Of a stretch of DNA of 64,000 nt, positions 33,833 to 42,220 are shown piece by piece. The notes under the pieces are model-generated. The model did no database searches. It saw only the letters and a program-made list of their open reading frames with translations, and was not told the DNA's origin. Source of the stretch: CAVYYW01 sp963772845 (GTDB lineage Bacteria; Bacillota; Bacilli; Bacillales; Sporolactobacillaceae); contig CAVYYW010000014.1 in NCBI GenBank assembly GCA_963772845.1, positions 1,302,001 to 1,366,000 of the forward strand, written 5' to 3'. How positions within the stretch are numbered: position 1 is the stretch's first letter; each line of letters opens with the position of its first letter. The position numbers were made by a program, and so were the translations under genes.

Positions 33833-35093
33833 TCAGTTAAATTTTATCATCATGTATTTCTTTTTGCCTCGACGGATGATGATAAACTCATCTTCAATTC
33901 TGTCAGAAGCACCAACTTGGTAGTGAAGCTCCGTTTGGCGTTCACCATTAATATATATTGCCCCATTCTGAATATCTTCGCGCGCCTGACGTTTGGAAGG
34001 AGAAAGAGAAGATTCCACGAGCAGGTCAATCAACCCTTTATCCTCCCGTGAGTCAAGTGTGTATGAAGGAACGTCTTTAAATCCCTGTTTGATTTCCTCT
34101 CCGGTTAACTGCTTAATCTCTCCGCTGAATAGAGCATCTGAAATGTTAATAGCCTGCTCCAATGCTGCTTCACCATGAACCATTTTAGTGAGAGCTTCAG
34201 CAAGGGTTTTTTGAGCCAACCTTTTTTCAGGTGATTCATTCACAGCCTTTTCGAGTGAATCTACCTCTTCAGGTGTCAGGAATGTAAAGTATTTAATAAA
34301 ACGGATAACGTCCAGATCATTCGTGTTAAACCAGAATTGGTAAAATTCATAAGGCGTCGTTTTCTCTGCATCAAGCCAGATTGCACCCCCTGATGACTTT
34401 CCGAATTTCGTCCCATCACTCTTGGTTATTAATGGGAAAGTCAGCCCGAATGCCTGCTCCTCATGCCCGTTTCTTCTGATTAATTCAAGACCTGCTGTGA
34501 TATTTCCCCACTGGTCACTTCCCCCAATTTGAAGACGGCAGTTTTCTTTCTCATAAAGATTTAAGTAATCAAAAGACTGCAGCATCATGTATGAAAATTC
34601 GGTAAAAGAAATGCCGTTTTCAAGCCGTGAGGACACAGATTCTTTCGACAGCATAAAGTTGAGTGGGAAATGCTTTCCAACATCCCGTAAGAATTCAATC
34701 AAAGACAGCTGGCCAAGCCACTCAAAATTATTGGCCATGATTGCCGGATTAACACTGCTGTTGAAATCAAGAAAGCGAAACAGTTGATCATGAATCGTCT
34801 TCACGTAACCTTCTACCACTTCATGGGTGTTCAACGTTCTTTCTGAAGACCGTCCGCTTGGATCCCCGATGAGGCCTGTGCCTCCCCCAACCAGTGCTAT
34901 TGGTAAATGGCCTTCTTTTTGAAAACGCATCATGGTCGTGATAATCAACAAGATGGCCGACATGAAGACTGTCACCTGTCGGATCAAAACCACAGTAAAA
35001 TTTAACAGGTTTATTTAATGCTTTTCTTAGTCCTTCTTCATCTGTTACCTGGTTTAAAAGTCCTCTGTATTCCAGATCCTTAATTAAATCCAT
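33833..35093 (-). pseudogene. tyrS: Tyrosyl-tRNA synthetase, frameshifted
   Basis: Class I TyrRS. The N-terminus (MDLIKDLEYRGLLNQVTDEE, CGFDPTGDSLHVGHL with the HIGH-like motif) and the rest (IITTMMRFQKEGHLPIALV, GDPSGRSSER, KFGKS signature, C-terminal S4 domain SPSKRQAREDIQNGAIYING) are in two frames joined near 34945-34953 (sense CATCTTGTTG). Removing one base gives a continuous ~419-residue enzyme, matching Bacillus TyrS (422). ATG 35093 lies behind AGGAGG. A tyrosine-type T-box precedes it. Because the enzyme is normally essential and everything else is conserved, an inserted base in the assembly is more likely than decay, unless a second gene (tyrZ) exists elsewhere. Confidence 0.85.
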
Positions 35094-35150
35094 GTTCTGT
35101 TCCTCCTAAAATATCTTTTCTTCATGGGAATCAAAACTATTTACCAAACA

Positions 35151-35395
35151 AAAAAAGCCCTCCCAATAAAGGAGCGCTGTCGGCACGGTACCATCCTTTT
35201 GAACAGATTAATGTCCAAACTTCACTTCTATAACGGTGATCTCACCGTTCTCTGCTACTTTTCTGTTCGCAAAGAAAGCTCCAGGAGGTAATTCACACTG
35301 CATTTATGTACTGGTTTACACCATCCACCAGCTCTCTTCAACAGGGAAATGCAGGCTACTTATTCCGTTCTAAGCCATTATCTGATTCTTTTGTT
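35151..35395 (-). promoter_or_regulatory. T-box riboswitch (tyrosine) of tyrS
   Basis: Minus-strand leader with all T-box parts. An AGTA-type segment (AATAAGTAGCC) is on the 5' side of stem I, then an apical GGTGGATGGTG element, then the GAA of the specifier loop followed by the specifier TAC (35288-35290, a Tyr codon). The invariant T-box AGGATGGTACCG lies at 35186-35197, and a terminator (AGCGCTCC, loop, GGAGGGCTTTTTTT) ends at 35151. Uncharged tRNA-Tyr would pair with TAC and the T-box to allow read-through into tyrS. Confidence 0.92.
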
Positions 35396-35404
35396 GTAAA
35401 TCAT

Positions 35405-35433
35405 ATTTATCATATTTCGATGTTGTTTGTCAA
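35405..35433 (-). promoter_or_regulatory. Promoter of the T-box-tyrS transcript
   Basis: Minus strand: TTGACA (35428-35433), 17-bp spacer, ATAAAT (35405-35410), just upstream of the T-box leader. Confidence 0.6.
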
Positions 35434-35520
35434 ATTCCATTTAAGCTACAATAGCGCCTTTCGCTTTTATATTTGAATGATAGGATTTGACACAGCCTTC
35501 ATGAAAGCGGGGAAATACCT

Positions 35521-35710
35521 TTGCTTGGAACACTGATGAGGCCACTGAAAAAGTCCCTTTTTGCCCTTCGTGCCGACCTTTGGGAAGTTCTCGCTTGCCG
35601 CGGGCGGACCGCGAGCCTCCTCGCGCCTAGAGCAAATGTTGCGCTGTGGGGTCTCGCCTGGTCACGCTGATTCCGCAGGCGTCTCGAACATTCCCTTCAG
35701 CTCGGCCTTT
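35521..35710 (+). repeat. Dispersed intergenic repeat, copy 5
   Basis: Opens with the same CTGATGAG..CTGAAAAAGTCCCTT block as copy 1. It then carries a GC-rich version of the core: CTCGCTTGCCGCGGGCGGAC, GCGAGCCTCCTCGCGCC, GTGGGGTCTCGCCTGGTCAC and TTCCGCAGGCGTCTCGAAC. From memory this resembles a CTCGCTTTCCGCGGGCG-type intergenic repeat common in Bacillaceae. Confidence 0.75.
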
Positions 35711-35824
35711 AGCGGCAAAGGGATCTCAGCCTTAAGAAATTCCAGTAGACTTTGAATTATCGACGCATCAGGCCAGGCTATTCTTTGATGAAATCTTAAG
35801 TAAGATCATAAATACGGAGTTTTT

Positions 35825-36135
35825 CAGTGGCGTCGTGTTATTCCCGTTGGACTTGAAACAGCATCCTTGAATCCCACACCGCACGAAGAAAATGTGATTG
35901 CCATCCATTGAAAGCGGAAATACCCTCGCTTTCCACGGGCACGGCCTCAGCTAACTTTGGCGTGGTCACTTTGTGCCAAAGTGGATCTTCGAGCGCGTGC
36001 TGCTTCCGTAGGAGTCTCTGGTATTTCTAGCTTTCAATTCTGGGCTTGCGCATTTTCGAGGAGTCTCGGGTATTTCTAGCTTTCAATTCTGGGCCTGCGC
36101 ATTTTCGAAAAGTCTCACACTCACCGCTTCAATCA
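35825..36135 (+). repeat. Dispersed intergenic repeat, copy 6 (long, with internal duplication)
   Basis: Carries CAGTGGCGTC at the left, then CTCGCTTTCCACGGGCACGG, CCTCAGCTAACTTTGGCGTG, GCCAAAGTGGATCTTCGAGC and GCGTGCTGCTTCCG, and ends in CACTCACCGCTTCAATCAAC. ACTTTGGC and GCCAAAGT form an 8-bp inverted pair around a 13-base loop. A 49-bp tandem duplication is embedded at 36011-36108. Confidence 0.85.
36011..36108 (+). repeat. 49-bp tandem duplication inside repeat copy 6
   Basis: Units 36011-36059 and 36060-36108 each run from GGAGTCTC through GGTATTTCTAGCTTTCAATT to GCGCATTTTCGA. They differ at only two positions (CTCT/CTCG and GGGCT/GGGCC). Confidence 0.92.
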
Positions 36136-36299
36136 ACATCATGTGATGTTCTTGAGAAGGCAATGATGACTATCGTTGTCCTGTCTCTTTAATCCTGCAG
36201 TAGTTTTTTCAGTGGCCGCTCTCTAAACCCTCACGCGTCTTGGGTACTTTTGGCTTTTAATGAGCATGTGCATTATTATCATTCGAGGTGGTTCCGAAG

Positions 36300-36375
36300 A
36301 TGTTATGTCACAATTTGAAAAGCAACAACTGAAGCTTTGCCCCCGTGGAAAGCGAGCAGCCTAGAGCGGAAATCA
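36300..36375 (-). repeat. Dispersed intergenic repeat, copy 7 (reverse, truncated)
   Basis: Minus strand: GTTGATTTCCGCTCTAGGC, TGCTCGCTTTCCACGGGGGC, then a diverged middle and ACATCTTCGGAACC. Confidence 0.7.
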
Positions 36376-36504
36376 ACGTATTTGTTGTCTGATGTTGCCC
36401 TTTAGAAGTCAATTATGGCTATAGATATTCATTGGACATTAGTTGATCCCGTGGCGTCTCTAATTTTCCAGCAGAACAACCGAGTGAATTCGGAAACCCT
36501 CTTA

Positions 36505-36575
36505 GTGGTTTTTTCAGTGGCGTCCACGCTGATCCCGGCGGAGTCTCGCACCTTTCGCTTCAATCAACATATTTA
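36505..36575 (+). repeat. Dispersed intergenic repeat, copy 8 (left and right ends only)
   Basis: GGTTTTTTCAGTGGCGTCC is joined directly to CACGCTGATCCCGGCGGAGT and CTCGCACCTTTCGCTTCAAT. It looks like an internally deleted copy that keeps both end blocks. The whole gap 35440-36740 holds repeats but no credible gene. Confidence 0.7.
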
Positions 36576-36750
36576 TTGTCCCTTGTGATGCAACTTAAAA
36601 GTCATTTTTGATAATAGATTTTCCTGCTGTTCTTTACCATTATTTAATTCTTTCGTTGCAATCAATCTTTACCATATTTAATTCTTGATGTCAGTTCTGT
36701 TTCATTCAGTTCTATTTAATAGATAATTCCGATTTTTCTCATTTTTACTA

Positions 36751-36759
36751 TGATATAAT
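36751..36759 (+). promoter_or_regulatory. Extended -10 promoter element upstream of the Nramp gene
   Basis: TGATATAAT is an extended -10 (TGn-TATAAT) 39 bp before the start codon. No convincing -35 and no recognisable metal-regulator operator are seen. Confidence 0.5.
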
Positions 36760-36797
36760 ACCGCTTAAATTTAGTTATTGCAAAGGCGGGTTAAACG

Positions 36798-38062
36798 ATG
36801 GGTGAAACCTCTTTATCATCACATGTGGATCAACAGAACACTGGAAAAAGAAAGTGGTCCATCATTGGGCCTGGACTGATTGTCGCTGCGACTGGCGTTG
36901 GGGCTGGTGATCTTGTAGCTGCTCTAGTTGCCGGTTCAAGATATGGTCTTGTTTTTCTTTGGGCAATTATTATAGGAGCTGTAATAAAATTCACCTTGAA
37001 TGAAGGGGTGGGACGCTGGCACGTGACGAGCGGGAAAACAATTCTTGAAGGATGGCGTTCAATTGGACCATGGGCGACCGGATATTTCGGCATCTACACA
37101 TTAATTTGGGGGTTTGTTTATGGTGCAGCAGGCATGTCATCTTGTGCGCTTGCTATGACAACGATGTTTCCTGTCATCCCTCTGTGGGCATGGGCGATCA
37201 TTCACGGTCTCGTTGGTTTTATCCTCATCTGGTCTGGTAAATACAAAATGTTTGAGAATGTTATGACCCTGCTTGTCGGTCTGATGTTTATTACCGTTGT
37301 CGGGTCTGCTCTTCTTGTGATTCCGGATCTTGGACATATAATGAATACAGCTTCCCCTTCATTGCCAAAAGGCTCTTTAATCTATGCACTCGGTCTTATA
37401 GGAGGCGTTGGAGGCTCTATTACGATGGCCTCTTATGGTTACTGGCTATCTGAAAAACGTTGGAATGACAGGTCTTATGTTTCTGTCATGCGAGGAGACT
37501 CTGCTTCGGCATATATTATTACGTCCATCTTTACCGTTTCTCTTCTCATCTTGGGCGCTGCATTATTATACGGATCCGGAACAGTCATTGACGGACAAGC
37601 TGGATTGGTTAAATTTTCAAGTATATTAAGCCATGATCTGCACCCTGCTGTCAGATGGCTTGTTTTTAATCGGATTCTGGGCAGCATCGTTTACTTCCTT
37701 GCTGGGTGTATGGAACGGTGTTTCTTATCTTTATGCCGATTTCGTCAGGACGGTTCGAAAATCGAATGTGCCTAACGAAGAATTAAGTCAAACGAAGAGC
37801 TATAGATTTTATATTTTCTGGCTGACTTTCCCCCCTATGCTTCTATTAATGTTCGGAAAGCCTGTTGCACTTGTCATTATTTACGGAGCGCTTGGTGCTC
37901 TGTTTATGCCATTCCTCGCTATTACTCTAATGGTTCTTTTGAACTCTAAAGACCGTCTGCCTAAACAGGACCGGAGCAAATGGCTTTCCAATACTGTTCT
38001 CAGCTTTAAGTGTCTTATTGTTTATTGCTCTAGCCATTATTGAATTCACCCACTATTTTTAA
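36798..38062 (+). pseudogene. Nramp-related divalent metal transporter, two frameshifts
   Basis: Reconstructed across two +1 shifts (near 37661-37668, sense TGGCTTGTTTTT, and near 37997-38001) this is a ~420-residue, 11-segment Nramp-family protein. Its first segment reads GPGLIVAATGVGAGDLVAAL, where typical Mn/Fe transporters have the metal-binding DPGN. The sixth-segment region reads GGVGGSITMASYGYW instead of the MPH motif. It therefore belongs to the Nramp-like side group (YcsG/NRMT-like), whose substrate may differ (magnesium has been shown for some). The final frame ends in IALAIIEFTHYF. Either two assembly insertions or a decaying gene would explain the breaks. Confidence 0.75.
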
Positions 38063-38080
38063 ATTTTATTTTATAATACA

Positions 38081-38110
38081 AAAAGGTGCATCGCTAAGCG
38101 ATGCGCCTTT
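38081..38110. terminator. Terminator between the Nramp gene and clpE
   Basis: Minus strand: GGCGCATCGC, loop TTA, GCGATGCACC, TTTTT; 8 bp beyond the clpE stop and usable from both sides. Confidence 0.85.
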
Positions 38111-38117
38111 CTAATAA

Positions 38118-40257
38118 CTATCTTACAGTTAGCGTATCATTTTCCACATCAACTTTTACATTTGTCACATTATCTTCCTGTTCAACCAGAAGATCAGCGA
38201 TGCCATCCTCCACATACTCTTCAATCACTCTTCTTAGTGGGCGTGCTCCGAAATCGGGAGAATAAGCCAAGCTCGGCCAGCTTTCTTTTTGCAGCAGCTG
38301 TAATTTCAAGCTTAAGTCCTTGTGCCTCTGCTGCATCCTCTACATCATGAAGCATCAAATCTACAATTTGGACCAAGTGTTCTCTTGTAAGAGCACCGAA
38401 GCGTACAATGCCATCGAAACGATTTAAAAACTCAGGACGGAACGCGTTACCCAATGAACGCAAAACATCTTTATCGTCTTTTTCACTCTTGTCCTGTTCA
38501 AAGCCGACTGTGATTGTTTTTTCACTCACACCGGCATTGGTTGTCATAATGATGACTGTATCTTTAAAACTTACCGTTCTTCCTTGGCTGTCTGTTAAGC
38601 GTCCATCTTCAAGAATCTGTAGAAACATGTGTTGAACATCAGGATGGGCCTTCTCTATTTCATCCAATAGAATTAAACTGTAAGGCTTTCTTCTGACTTT
38701 CTCTGTTAATTGACCGGCGTCTTCATGACCGACATAGCCAGGAGGTGACCCAATCAGCTTGGAAACAGAATGCTTCTCCATATATTCACTCATATCGAAA
38801 CGAATCATAGCCTCTCTGTCACCGAACATTTCTTCTGCCAATGATCTGGCAAGCTCAGTTTTACCGACCCCAGTTGGTCCTGCGAAAAGGAAAGACCCAA
38901 TTGGGCGGCTGTTTCGTCTAAGTCCTGCCCGGTTTCTGCGAATAGCTTTTGCTACTTTATTTACCGCTTCTTCTTGACCAATAACTTTGGAGTTAAGCAG
39001 CTCAGCTAGCTGTTTCATTTTATTCTGTTCGTTATGCTGAAGCTTTTTCACCGGTATACCGGTTTTCTTTTCGACAATATCTTGAATTTCTGCGACCTCA
39101 ATAGTCGCTTGTTCAATCGAAGCTTCTGTTGACTCAATCTCATCAAGCTGTTTTAAAAGAACATTCTCTTTATCTCTTAGTGAAGCTGCTTTCTCATAGT
39201 TTTCAGCTTTGGTTGCTCTCTCTTTTTCAGCAGAAATTTCTTTTAACTGTTCTTTTAACTGACTGAGATCCGGAACAGCATGAGTCAGATTCATTTTTGA
39301 ACCAGCTTCATCCATCAAATCAATTGCCTTATCCGGCAGGAAGCGATCTTGAATGTATCGGTCAGAAAGCTGAACACAAGCCTCAATGGCTTTATCGGAA
39401 TATCTGACTTGATGAAAGTCTTCATATTTACTTTTCAATCCTTTTAGGATCTCAACGGCTTCAGTCAAGGTAGGCTCATTAACCATAACCGGCTGAAAAC
39501 GTCTTTCAAGTGCCGCGTCCTTTTCTATTTGACGGTATTCATTCAATGTAGTGGCACCGATGACCTGTAATTCACCTCGTGCAAGGGCTGGTTTCAAAAT
39601 ATTTCCTGCGTCCATTGAGCCTTCTGCAGACCCTGCACCAACTATCTGATGAATCTCGTCTATAAACAGAATGACGTTTTTTCGTTCCTGAAGTTCACTG
39701 ATCAATTGTTTCATCCGTTCCTCAAATTGACCACGGACTCCCGTGTTTGCAACCAGTGAAGCGACATCAAGCAAATATACTTCTTTTCCTTGCAGCTTAG
39801 ACGGGACATTTCCTTCTGAGATTCTTAATGAAAGCCCCTCTGCTACTGCTGTTTTACCGACACCGGGTTCACCAATAAGAACCGGATTATTCTTGTTGCG
39901 TCGGTTCAGTGTCTCGATCACACGGTCAATTTCTTTGTCTCTCCCAATAACCGGATCAATCAGGCCTCTTTTTGCAGACTCAGTCAGATTGTGGCCAAAA
40001 TCATCCAACAGTCCGCCGCCACCGGTTTGATGTTGTTGCGCACCAGGATTTTTTGCGGGACCGGATCCTTGTTGCATAAAACCATTAAACAACTGATCAA
40101 ATGGTGAGCCGCCTCCTGTATTGAATGATGGGGTTTTCCATTCGTTCCTTACTTCTTTATAACACCTTTCACAAAGGTGAAGCTGATGATTTTGTCCATT
40201 TATTTGTAAATTCACATTAATTTGTGCGGGATTAACATTACAGTTCTCGCATTTCAT
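38118..40257 (-). pseudogene. clpE: ATP-dependent Clp protease ATPase ClpE, C-terminal frameshift
   Basis: ClpE of about 712 residues after correction (B. subtilis 699). An N-terminal zinc finger (CENCNVN, HLCERCYKE) is followed by AAA-1 (Walker A GEPGVGKT, Walker B VILFIDEIHQIV), a UVR-like/M linker at ~380-415, and AAA-2 (FAGPTGVGKTELA, LILLDEIEKAHPDVQ). The C-terminus (YSPDFGARPLRRVIEEYVE to the end) lies one frame over; one extra base near 38263-38265 (sense GGCTTATTC) accounts for it. ClpE disaggregates heat-damaged proteins and feeds ClpP. ATG 40257 follows AAGGAGG. Two CtsR boxes overlap the promoter. Without correction the protein would lose the last ~65 residues. Confidence 0.88.
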
Positions 40258-40319
40258 AGCAATGCCTCCTTGGAATATAAACTGATTTTTAAATTTGGTC
40301 ACTTAAGATCAAGTTTTTG

Positions 40320-40336
40320 TTTGACCATCTTTGACC
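40320..40336 (-). promoter_or_regulatory. CtsR operator 1
   Basis: Minus strand GGTCAAA-GAT-GGTCAAA, a perfect match to the CtsR heptad direct repeat, just downstream of the expected transcription start of clpE. Confidence 0.9.
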
Positions 40337-40346
40337 TTATATCTGT

Positions 40347-40375
40347 ATTATACATTGACCTTTTTTGACTTTCAA
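40347..40375 (-). promoter_or_regulatory. clpE promoter with CtsR operator 2 in the spacer
   Basis: Minus strand TTGAAA (40370-40375), 17-bp spacer, TATAAT (40347-40352). The spacer contains AGTCAAA-AAA-GGTCAAT (40354-40370), a second CtsR box with one mismatch. Repression by CtsR and induction by heat follow from known CtsR biology. Confidence 0.88.
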
Positions 40376-40510
40376 CATATTTGTTTATCTTTTTTTATGA
40401 TTACTTTTACAGTATAACCAGATTAACTACTGATAAAACGTAATATTTTATTATCATATCATTGCTTTGGATAACCACTATTATTTTTGATCTATATTGA
40501 TCAATATCAT

Positions 40511-40540
40511 AAAAAAAGAAAGCCAACCGGCTCTCTTTAT
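40511..40540 (-). terminator. Rho-independent terminator of the universal stress protein gene
   Basis: Minus strand: AAAGAGAGCC, loop GGTT, GGCTTTCTTT, then TTTT. Confidence 0.85.
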
Positions 40541-40549
40541 AATTATTTA

Positions 40550-40997
40550 TTATTTAACAATAAGAACGGGACATGAGGCAAGGTGCAGAACTTTATGGCT
40601 GACACTGCCTAGAATAATCTCCCCAAAGGAGCTTCTTCCCCGGTTTCCCATTACAATCATGTCGTAATTGTTTTCTTCAGCATAATAACAGATCTCATGT
40701 GAGGGAATGCCTCTTAAATGAATCGTATCTACTTTAATCTGCAGGGTTGGCAATCTCACGTTTAACGGATTCCAGAAGCTTGCTGCTTTCCTTTTCAACA
40801 ACCTCCGTTACCTCATCATCAAGCCCCTCGATCTGGCTTGCACCCATGGAGTAATAAGGAAAATATAACGAATCAGGACTAACATATACTAGGGTGAGCG
40901 CATAATCCGCCTCTTTCCCCTCTATGATAGCGATCGCCTGGTCAAGGGCTCTTTTTGACGGCTTCGACCCATCTACCGGTACAAGAATTTTTTTCAC
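40550..40997 (-). pseudogene. Universal stress protein (UspA family), frameshifted
   Basis: The N-terminal half (KKILVPVDGSKPSKRALDQA to LLESVKREIA) and the C-terminal half (KVDTIHLRGIPSHEICYYAEE, then the ATP-binding GNRGRSSFGEIILGSVSHKVLHLASCPVLIVK) are in different frames, joined near 40735-40745. With one base removed the protein is about 148 residues, the standard single-domain UspA length. The G-2x-G-9x-G(S/T) nucleotide motif (GNRGRSSFGEIILGSVS) is intact. The start is most likely the GTG at 40997, about 10 bases after AAAGGA. It is one of five frameshifted genes here. Confidence 0.82.
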
Positions 40998-41126
40998 TTC
41001 ACACACATCCTTTCCTAAATCGATTGAAGTATGAAAAGGCAAGTGAATTAAATTAATCTAAAAATTCTTTATATTATAATCATACCACAAAAATGATTAG
41101 CAATAACCCAGTATTTAAATTATCCA

Positions 41127-41483
41127 TTATTTTTCATTCGTGTTTTCTGAACGGTTATTTGGAAGCTTTCTTTTTTTTGAAAATGTTTTTTGCGCCCACT
41201 GATCAACCTTTTTAACATCCTTTTTTCCGATTGTTAAGCCATATATTATTAGAAGGATAATCACGCCTGTATAGATGTCAATTTGGCGTGTTGCAGCATA
41301 GTTAATAATCCCCATCGACACCTGGGGAAGGATCCCTGTAATGACGGTCAAAAAAATACCAAGCTTAAACAACCGATTAGACCTTAAGCCATAACGGGCA
41401 TAAAACATAAAAAAAGTCGATGCCCAAGCCAGCACCTCAAGCGTTGCAAGAATCAGCCATTTATAATCTAATATATATGTCAT
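41127..41483 (-). CDS. Hypothetical four-helix membrane protein
   Basis: A 118-residue protein with three to four membrane segments (WLILATLEVLAWASTFFMFYA, LFKLGIFLTVITGILP, IYTGVIILLIIYGLTIG) and a Lys/Asn-rich cytoplasmic tail. I do not recognise the family. Its ATG overlaps the stop of the TetR gene (ATGA), so the two are co-translated. Small membrane proteins behind a TetR gene are often transport or membrane-stress components controlled by that repressor; nothing more can be said. Confidence 0.75.
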   Translation of the reverse strand: MTYILDYKWLILATLEVLAWASTFFMFYARYGLRSNRLFKLGIFLTVITGILPQVSMGIINYAATRQIDIYTGVIILLIIYGLTIGKKDVKKVDQWAQKTFSKKRKLPNNRSENTNEK

Positions 41484-42082
41484 GCTTCCTCCTTTTTCCC
41501 GGTTGCCTCAATACCGCTCCAAAAAATACGCCAAACGTTTTGTCGCCTCTCTTCAAAGGATTCTTGAGGATAATAAGACATTTGCAGAAATAGCCCATCC
41601 AGCAAGCAATAATATGCCTGCCTTAGTTCGTTAAGATCAGCTGGCTTCACTTCCCCTGAAGCAATGCCTTTTTGAAAAACTTGATTAATAATGGCATCTG
41701 TGTGCTGTTCGGACTTAACAAACAACATAGTTATTTCAGACTCCCAGTCCTCATGCGGAAATAACAGTGCCCGCTTCCACATCGCTGCCTCGTGCTGATT
41801 TAGAACATAATAACTGCATGTTTCAAACAAAAGATGCTTTAAAATCTCTGCCGCACTTCTATGACGAACACTCGTGTAGGCTTCCTCCATAAAAACGGTA
41901 TACCCGTTGATCACGCTCTCAAAAGCCTTAACAAACAACTCTTTTTTTCCATCAAAATAATTATAAAGTGACGGCTTTTTTATTCCCACTTGAGTAGAGA
42001 TAGCCGCTAATGATGCCCCTGCATAACCATGAACTGCAAAAACGGTTAACGCTTCTTTAATTATATTATCTTTAGTGCTCAT
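41480..42082 (-). CDS. TetR/AcrR family transcriptional regulator
   Basis: A 200-residue TetR protein with helix-turn-helix at residues ~27-48 (SLAAISTQVGIKKPSLYNYF) and a helical effector domain. The start is ATG 42082 or possibly the GTG nine bases upstream; the AGGAAG site lies between optimal distances for either. The gene is coupled to the small membrane protein gene by ATGA. A perfect palindrome just upstream is its probable operator, and the divergent YerD-like gene may be co-regulated. Confidence 0.88.
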   Translation of the reverse strand: MSTKDNIIKEALTVFAVHGYAGASLAAISTQVGIKKPSLYNYFDGKKELFVKAFESVINGYTVFMEEAYTSVRHRSAAEILKHLLFETCSYYVLNQHEAAMWKRALLFPHEDWESEITMLFVKSEQHTDAIINQVFQKGIASGEVKPADLNELRQAYYCLLDGLFLQMSYYPQESFEERRQNVWRIFWSGIEATGKKEEA

Positions 42083-42098
42083 GGCTTTCACTCACTTC

Positions 42099-42116
42099 CT
42101 AACGATCGTTCGTTAG
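42099..42116. promoter_or_regulatory. TetR operator palindrome
   Basis: CTAACGATCGTTCGTTAG: perfect 7-bp arms (CTAACGA/TCGTTAG) around TCGT, 17 bp from the TetR ATG and 105 bp from the YerD start. It resembles known TetR-family operators with AACGA/TCGTT half sites. Confidence 0.75.
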
Positions 42117-42220
42117 TGAAACCTTAACATACTCATTTAACTTGATCAATCCTCGTATAAAAAAAGGCGGCTCAGAAAACAATAAAGGAAATGTCTACAG
42201 CGATTGGGAGGTTTTTTGTA

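Noticed and set aside
35561..35755. Plus-strand 64-codon frame in the repeat cluster.
   Set aside because: It lies wholly inside dispersed repeat copy 5, is GC-rich by virtue of the repeat, and lacks a ribosome-binding site.
35521..36575. Degenerate insertion sequence with transposase remnants.
   Set aside because: No transposase-like peptide is seen in any frame; copies share only short non-coding blocks.
36598..36690. Possible riboswitch or operator before the Nramp gene.
   Set aside because: Only AT-rich direct repeats (TTTACCAT.ATTTAATTCTT) are visible; no MntR, Fur or known riboswitch motif.
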